Shown piece by piece: positions 40,987 to 46,777 of a DNA stretch of 46,777 nt. Below the pieces are notes generated by a model that saw nothing but the letters and a program-made list of their open reading frames with translations, was not told the DNA's origin and did no database searches. The translations under genes and the position numbers were made by a program. Numbering within the stretch: the stretch's first letter is position 1; each line of letters begins with the position of its first letter. Location: contig BFEA01000085.1 in NCBI GenBank assembly GCA_003427395.1, forward strand, positions 1,905,461 to 1,952,237. The letters are read 5' to 3'. Source of the stretch: Chara braunii (Eukaryota > Streptophyta > Charophyceae > Charales > Characeae).

Positions 40987-42162
40987 CGTGTTCAACAGAA
41001 AGGGTGTGCTCAGGCGACAGAAGGTGTCTTCACTGCATCTTGTGCTGGTGTTATATTCTGTCATCATAATCCTTAAATCCTCACGTGAGTATGGGGAAAG
41101 GGCCCCTTTATTGAAGGCGTTGTTTACCATGAATGTACTTCGTTCACAAGCGGCTGGTATGTGTAAGATAGCAGAGGAGGTAGTGGTGCCACTTTGAAGA
41201 CAAATTCTGACAGGTGTCAGACTTGTGGCTGTGTTGTCCTTTTCCTGCTTTTGGTAGATGTGGAACAGAAAAATGGCAGCTAGAAAATCAGCACAGCGAT
41301 CAGGCAATGTGGCAGATGCTGGGAACGAAAGCTTGTCCTCATTCCAGCATGTTTGGTGTGGTTTATTTGCTGGGACCTTCTCAAAGGCATGCTGTCATCC
41401 CCTCGATGTCGTGAGGAAACGTTTTCAGGTATAACCACATGCCTGGCGCTCGTGTGAAAGAGCATACCGAAGCTTCGCTTGGCATTCTCCTTCTCCACTC
41501 CAGCATCTTGCAACCCTTTGACATCTCTCTGCAACCCCTTCGGCTAAAGCGTTCCCCAGGGACCCTTGACAGTTCTGTCTCCTCTCCTGTCCTTATACAA
41601 TGCATCTGACACCTCTTGACAGTTCTTTTACCTCCCACTCAATCCACCGAAACCATGTTATGATGCTGGTCAACAGTCTTTGTGCCCACCCTATCCTGCA
41701 AACCATTTTGCATCTCATGTTGGTTTCTGTTACTCGTGTGTGTGTGTGCGTGTGTGTGTGTGTGTTCACCATGCGGAGCAAAAAACATTACTCTGGCAGA
41801 CTGTTTCATTGGACTTCGACCGACTCATCAGGAGGTTGAATCTCGACAGTCTTCCCAGGATGCATTTGACTGATGGATAAGGACTAACCACATCGCCCAG
41901 AGTTAGCGAAACCCCTGAGAAAAGTGGTTGGCTTTACTCATATCAGAGTGTGTGTGTGTTCTTAAAAAAGCACCCCAAATTCTCTCTCTCATTCCCTCCA
42001 CAAATCATAACAAACCATCCATAACGAAAAAGTATAAATAGACAATATAATAGAAAATGCAAGGTTGGCCACGTTTGTGCAGTTCGGCGCCAAGTGCCCA
42101 CACACCCGTCTGGTGCGAAAGCGGCACACTTGCACAGCCTCCTGATGAGTCGGTGAAACTCC
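40987..42162. other. Right flank, no gene
   Basis: Mixed DNA with a TG/GC run at about 41737-41765. CCGACTCATCAGGAGG at about 41820 recurs inverted at about 42140. Short frames only, without domains. Confidence 0.5.
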
Positions 42163-42830
42163 TGCAAGGAAAATGAGCAGTAGCGAAAACCAATGTCAAT
42201 GAGAGCTCGCTCTCGCCACCACCGACACAAGAGTCCAGGACCTTCTCCCTACTTGGCGCTCGGCGCCCAGCCTACTTCCTACACAGCTGCAATCTGCCTA
42301 CTAATTGACAATCCAACTGTTGACGTCAGCAGCCCATGAAGTACTTGAAGATGTCGCTCATTGCAGACCATCACCAATACCAGGTATGTGCCCTCACATC
42401 ATCATCATCATCATCATCCTTCTCTCTCTCCCCTGACTTGCACCCACGTCTTCCCTCTGTACACCCAAAGATCACCCCTGCGCCTCACTGTAGTCCAAGC
42501 CCCAGTCAGCTATGGAGGCTGGGCTATGGCGCTGCCCTCAGCAGCACCCTCACTCACACACTCACACACGTGCTTGCACCTTGCCTCTCAGCGCCAGCAG
42601 CAGCCCACGAGCGTCTGCTCCAGCAGCGCTGCCGCTAGCATGCAAGTGCCTGACTCCTCCCCAGCCAGCGAGCTCTTTTCCTATATGGAAAGAGCCTGCC
42701 TCCCACGGTGGCCTGGCTGGCCTGGGCCTCTGCCCAGAAGCTTCTGGTAGGCCCCAGGAGGCTGTGCCTCCGATGCAGCTCCTGGGCCTCGTTCGGTTGG
42801 GCCTCCCAACTGTACGTGTATGAGGCTGCG
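42163..42830 (-). mobile_element. Family-A LTR fragment (A4)
   Basis: The left edge TGCAAGGAAAATGAGCAGTA matches the LTR edge at 23462. TGACGTCA (42321-42328) and AAGTACTTGAAGATGTCGCT follow in the same order as in the other copies. The TATA-containing inverted repeat is at 42672-42695, then TGGCCTGGGCCTCTGCCCAG as at 9230. No primer site lies to the left, so it is probably a solo or truncated LTR. A (CAT)n run lies at about 42400-42418. Confidence 0.7.
42672..42695. promoter_or_regulatory. TATATA core inside an inverted repeat (A4 LTR)
   Basis: GCTCTTTTCC, TATAT, GGAAAGAGC: arms pair over 9 bases with one extra T on the left. The arm sequence differs from the A1 and 9185 copies, yet pairing is kept. 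Confidence 0.6.
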
Positions 42831-43358
42831 ATTCTTGCCCAGGGCCTCGCACTCCGACGAAACAGTTTGTCACAGCCCCTCCTCTGTTGTCCTCTTCTCC
42901 CGCTCTGCCTACGGTTTACCGGGCAGTTCTTTTTTATGATATATAGTATATACATGTATTTATTTCTTAATCCATAAAAGGGTGGAGGACAAAAGGCAAC
43001 TTACCTAAGACAGAGGACTCCACCAGCAAGAAAGCGCCGAACCCATCCGCCATAGGTCCGAAAAAACTCTGCGTCGGCCCACATACCCACAAACTTAATT
43101 AAACAAACCCAACGGCATAAAACAAAGCACCAACCACACATGCCAATGGTCTAAAAAAACTTTACAACCCTCTGCGACGGCCTACAAGTGTCTGTGTGAG
43201 TGCAGTGTGTGTGTGTGTTAGTAACTTGTCACCAGAACAACCTCTTTTTCCACCTAGATGTGTAGATCCAAAATGGAAAGAGCCTTACCAGGCAATCTCC
43301 TGTCAAGCTATAGGTGATCTTTCAAATGATTGTAAATTTGTAATATTGACATTATATT
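42831..43358. other. A/T-rich intergenic DNA, no gene
   Basis: Includes TTTATGATATATAGTATATA near 42935 and a TG run near 43205. No coding signal. Confidence 0.5.
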
Positions 43359-43466
43359 GTTCCTTCACGACATGTGTTAAAATTGGTTCACGACATCTGT
43401 TAAAATTGGAAGGATATAGAGACGATTGGCATGCCCCCTGCGCAAGGAAAGGGAAAGTAATGTTTT
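43359..43466 (+). pseudogene. U6 snRNA-like relic with a duplicated 5' end
   Basis: Matches spliceosomal U6 snRNA: a GTTCCTTC...GACAT 5' stem region, GTTAAAATTGG, then GGA(A)GGATATAGAGACGATT and GGCATGCCCCCTGCGCAAGG. U6 carries the same order with ACAGAGA and the catalytic-helix region; here the invariant ACAGAGA box reads ATAGAGA, and the segment after GCGCAAGGA is shortened before a TTTT. Bases 43364-43386 and 43387-43409 are a 23-bp tandem copy (TTCACGACAT(G/C)TGTTAAAATTGG). It is most likely a pseudogene; a divergent transcribed copy cannot be excluded. No clear upstream promoter is seen. Confidence 0.75.
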
Positions 43467-43473
43467 GATAGTT

Positions 43474-44195
43474 GTAACGTTCTGCTGAGAGGTGCAGTGC
43501 CCACTACAGTTGTGTACATGGAAGGATGACCCCAAGCGGGCATACATTGTGTCAAGGAAGTCACTGCAGCTTTGAATTTCGCTGAATTGTTACAGATATG
43601 CTCAAACCTTGTTAGCTGTCCCATGAGTACACCTGCGAACTGACAAGCCGAGATATGATAGGAAGCGTTGGGATCGTGTATAGCTGGGAATGTCAAAGCC
43701 TCAGCCTTATCAAATACGCAAATGGGAAGAGAGCCATTTGGGTAAACCAAGGTCCATGCCCCCAGGAATATAAGTGAACCGTCATGTTGCGTAGTATTTT
43801 CCCCCCTGCAGAATATACCGAGCAGTAAGGCATATGCACATGATTCGCATAGATTCCTCTTAACGAAGTTCATCAATGAGCTGTGCCCCGTACCAGTAGA
43901 ACATAAGAGTGGCAATTTCTGGTCCAGCATTAGTAATTTAGTACCAATAGGAGTACTACTCACTACTCATCTGGAGCAGACTACTGGCCAAGAGAGTCCA
44001 TGGAGGGTAATACACAGTGGCCTCATGGAGGGATGATGAGAAGAGAATGTGCAACAACAGGTGTGTGCTCACTGCACACTGCTGTTCATCAGGATAACGA
44101 CTGATCAAGAAGAGTCTCACAGCAGTTAGAATTGATCTTTGCTGTGAGCTTCCAGAGCTAGGGACATCAACTTTTGAGGTGGGGAACTGCACCAA
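43474..44195 (-). pseudogene. Unrecognised protein-coding remnant split by a 7-bp duplication
   Basis: Two open segments on the minus strand (44195-43956 and 43963-43400). The first is helical (ILTAVRLFLISRYPDEQQ, THLLLHILFSSSLHEATV). The second contains NLCESCAYALLLGIFCRGEN, FLGAWTLVYPNGSLPICVF and ACQFAGVLMGQLTRFEHI. ACTACTC is present twice in a row at 43955-43968; without one copy the two segments share a frame. The composition is that of a real helical-repeat-like protein, but I cannot name the family. Its last 20 or so codons are antisense to the U6 relic, so true coding probably ends before about 43474. It could be exons of a gene opposite to the carrier, or a processed pseudogene. Confidence 0.5.
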
Positions 44196-44538
44196 ATATT
44201 CTAAAAAACCTGAGTGTTTCCACCTGATACTCCTGCTTCAGCAAGGCCATTCCTCTTCCCTTGATAAGTATGCCAGTTAACGGATGGTTTAACCTATTGC
44301 GGCTGAACCCCCACGAACTAAAAGCTTCATCCTACCATTGTTCATGCACTGAGACCAAAATAGTTTTCCTTATCGCAAGAGGGACATGGCAACTCTTCCA
44401 ATTTAAACCAATGTCCCAAAGGAATCCTTTCATGTTTCTTTAATTATATTGATAGTTACAGATGATGAATTCAGCCATGACCCCGGGGCACTGACACGCA
44501 CGGTTGTTGACTTCTTTGTGTATGTGTGGTGGGGGCAG

Positions 44539-44808
44539 GTGAGGGGCTTGATGAGAGATCCTCGCTATGGCGCAGTTGTTTCAGAGAGTATGTATCAGGG
44601 AATGGTAGATTGCTTCAGAAGAATACTTGCTGAAGAGGGTGTAGCTGGTCTTTACAAAGGTACCGTTCCGTCAATTATCAAGGCAGCACCGGCTGCTGCC
44701 ATCACATTTGTCGTCTATGAGACGGTTTGCAGATGGCTAACTTCTTTGTCTGTCGCAGATAAGTTCGGAGAGCACGGGAAGGAGACAAAAGGTGGTGAGG
44801 TAGAATAG
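44539..44808 (+). CDS. Last exon of a mitochondrial thiamine-diphosphate carrier (mitochondrial carrier family)
   Basis: The exon starts after a TGGTGGGGGCAG acceptor (AG at 44537-44538), in phase 0, and ends at TAG. It encodes about 89 residues. VRGLMRDPRYGAVV and MYQGMVDCFRRILAEEG form the matrix loop of the third carrier repeat, then GVAGLYKGTVPSIIKAAP and AAAITFVVYETVCRWL form the sixth membrane helix. Plant thiamine-diphosphate carriers have the same pattern (QV-GLQR-PKYG, then GLYKGI-PS-IKAAPA-A-TFV-YE). These inner-membrane proteins import the cofactor into mitochondria. Only the C-terminal part of repeat three is here; the P-x-D/E-x-x-K/R signature and the first two repeats must be in upstream exons, which are not visible in this window. 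The tail GEHGKETKGGEVE is not conserved in the family. Confidence 0.85.
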   Translation: MRGLMRDPRYGAVVSESMYQGMVDCFRRILAEEGVAGLYKGTVPSIIKAAPAAAITFVVYETVCRWLTSLSVADKFGEHGKETKGGEVE

Positions 44809-45315
44809 CGGGTCAGGTAGCCACCCATGACTTCTTGCAAGGTTTGAAGAGTACTCTCTCTCCACTGTCGTGGTGGGTACTGAGATTGGGGGGGCACAGA
44901 GAAGGGGAAGGAGGTGGGGGAGTTGTAGTGTTGGAGTAGGCGGATGTGTTCGAACTTTGAAGGTACGAGGCTGCAGTAAGGGAGCTGCTTCTTTGTCCAC
45001 AATGCCGACGTTGATCATGTGAGATAGAAGGAACCTTTAAAGAGGTGAAGAGGTAGAACAGTGGGTCAGGTAGGTACGCAAGACTTCTTGCACGGTTAGA
45101 AGAGTACTTTGTCCCCGATCTCCTGGTGGGTACTGAGATTGGGTGGGCATGACAGAGGGGAAGGAGGTGGGGGAGTTGTAGCGCTTTAGTGTTTTAGTAG
45201 GCAGATGTGTTTGAATTTCGAAGGTAAGAGGCTGCGGTGCGGGAGCTGGTCATTTAGTAGTGTGCTGCTTTATCAGGAATACAAACGTTGATTATTGTGA
45301 GATGGAATGAACAAG
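44787..45315. repeat. About 250-bp tandem duplication downstream of the carrier stop
   Basis: GAGGTAGAATAGCGGGTCAG (44797) and GAGGTAGAACAGTGGGTCAG (about 45047) begin two units that share TGGTGGGTACTGAGATTGGG, GGGGAAGGAGGTGGGGGAGT and GTTGATCAT(G)TGAGAT-type ends. The units have diverged by point changes and small gaps. The first unit includes the carrier stop codon, so the duplication started from the end of the coding exon. Confidence 0.85.
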
Positions 45316-46655
45316 GGTTCTCACAAAGAAGGGGGGCTGGGTTTCATTTCCCACGGGCGGAGATGAAGATCACAGACACACCTTGTAGGGAAAGCTGTTC
45401 CAGCAAGACCTTGGACTAGTTTTATGGACCAACCACTTCAAGCCCCAGTTGCATTGCTAACGGTTTGACATTGATAGAGGAGAGGGAGTTGACGAGGGAG
45501 AGGTGCATTGCCCCAGAGGAGATGGGGAGCAGGTACAGAAGTATGCATGGTTGGGTGCAGCTGATGGCCCACGAACGAATGAACAGCTTACTGTGTCGAT
45601 GACAATGGCTGGGTAAATCTTCCCACCCTAAACTGGACTGGCGTCTGTTGGCATGCGGATGAGATGTGGAAGGAAGGGATGTCTAGGAGAGAATAAAGGT
45701 GAGCATGAAGGTAAGCTGAGACTAGCTATTTGCGGTTGGTGAAATGGGATCCCTTTTCCTTTGCAGTTCTGCTACTATCTTGTGGCAGCCGAGTTTTCAG
45801 TTTGGTCGCTGGAACCAATGTTGAGAACTGTTCCTGGATAACCCAGGGAACAACTTGTTGGTCTCTATGAAAAGAATCCTGATAGGGGGTCTTGTAATCT
45901 GCGATGTTATCGTCACAGCGAAGGTGCTTCTTGGTAAGGAAGGCAGAGATGATACCCCAAAGCATTATGCAGGTGATGAACATTTTGCAATCCTTGGAGG
46001 GCATCTGGAAACCATGCCTATCAATGGTTCAAAAGATAATGTTTGTGGCAGAGTTTGTGGGGGCGTGGAATGAAATGGTTGTTAGTCATGTGCATGTCCT
46101 TGTACCGGTGCAGGGCGCGTTGGAACAAGACGAAAATCATTTGGACGTTTTCGGGTGGTCCGAAGGTTCTGAGTGATGTGTGTACGTGGCAGGTGGGTTG
46201 CTTAGGTGGTGAATAGAATGGTTCACATTTATCTGGTTATAAGGGTCACGATCTTCTGGGGGCTGACCTTATTACTGCGGTAGCATGAAAGTGACTGGTT
46301 TTCCCTGGCCAGATTCATGATTCCTGAGCATGGACATTGAACCAACGAGCTCTGCTCCTTGATGTGCAGAACCCTAACAAAAGTGGGTGTCTATGTCGTC
46401 GCTATCCTGTGTGCAGATTGGGTCAGTGGTGGAAGTTAACTCGGACATTTGAATGTAGCTGTATATGTCATAACTATGCCTCGGATGGATTGGGTGGGTG
46501 GTTGGAAAAAAATGAAATTGTAACTCGAATCTAGTTCATGCCACTTCATGATTTCCAAATGTCACACACATGGCTGAGCTTAGTGGGGGACCTGATGTCT
46601 CTCAATCGGAAGTGCTGTTTGTCTGCCAACATGGCACCATAGCATGTTACCTTCA
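45316..46655. other. 3' region after the carrier, no gene supported
   Basis: Likely 3' untranslated and intergenic DNA. A 92-codon minus frame (45726-46004) and overlapping plus frames (45855-46176) are open, but neither has a recognisable domain. Confidence 0.45.
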
Positions 46656-46658
46656 GGA

Positions 46659-46748
<90 letters not shown>
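46659..46748. repeat. (CT)n(GT)n compound microsatellite
   Basis: A CT run of about 26 bp passes directly into a GT run of about 64 bp. Confidence 0.98.
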
Positions 46749-46751
<3 letters not shown>

Positions 46752-46777
46752 ATGCACAGATATGTGATGTTTGTAAT

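Noticed and set aside
45726-46176. Overlapping frames 3' of the carrier as a separate gene
   Set aside because: Both strands are open at similar length, without domains, splice support or a neighbouring exon.

Overview
The window is a retrotransposon-rich stretch of a nuclear genome from the green-plant lineage (Streptophyta). The reasons are LTR retroelements primed by initiator tRNA-Met (TGGTATCAGAGC-type primer sites), two chromodomain-bearing Ty3/gypsy (chromovirus) families, and one host exon that reads like the C-terminus of plant mitochondrial thiamine-diphosphate carriers. Very large repeat-filled non-coding spaces make a charophyte alga such as Chara a reasonable guess, but that is inference. 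Nothing looks bacterial or organellar.

Layout. 1-2973: simple repeats, the edge of an unclassified minus-strand LTR element (D), and the 3' end of a plus-strand family-A element (A1: integrase, chromodomain, polypurine tract, 1.1-kb LTR). 3496-4777: 3' LTR of a minus-strand family-B element, followed on its right by that element's broken pol (integrase, RNase H, RT, protease) to about 8664. 8690-9285: a family-A LTR fragment. 9290-16338: an orphan block with two intact plus-strand reading frames of no family I recognise. 16339-23965: a broken but nearly complete family-A element on the minus strand (A2), from 3' LTR through pol and gag to primer site and partial 5' LTR. 23966-33216: repeat-rich DNA without a convincing gene. 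33217-40981: a chimera on the minus strand, with a family-A 3' end joined inside pol to a family-B 5' half (RT, protease, gag, leader, primer site, 5' LTR). 40987-46777: right flank with another family-A LTR piece, a U6 snRNA-like relic, an unrecognised minus-strand frame broken by a 7-bp duplication, and the last exon of the mitochondrial carrier.

The two family-B LTRs at 3496-4777 and 39733-40981 lie in the same orientation and are flanked on their outer sides by the same 5-mer GCATC. This suggests that most of the window (3496-40981) is one old family-B insertion, expanded to about 37.5 kb by nested insertion and recombination, lying upstream of the carrier's last exon.

No retroelement here has an intact gag-pol. 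The most interesting signals are structural: TATA-like cores at the apex of inverted repeats in several LTRs, with paired (compensatory) changes between copies; eight exact TGACGTCA sites where fewer than one is expected; a mosaic A/B element; a shared Glu in place of the protease catalytic Asp in family B; the two-frame orphan block; and a U6-like sequence with a duplicated 5' end.
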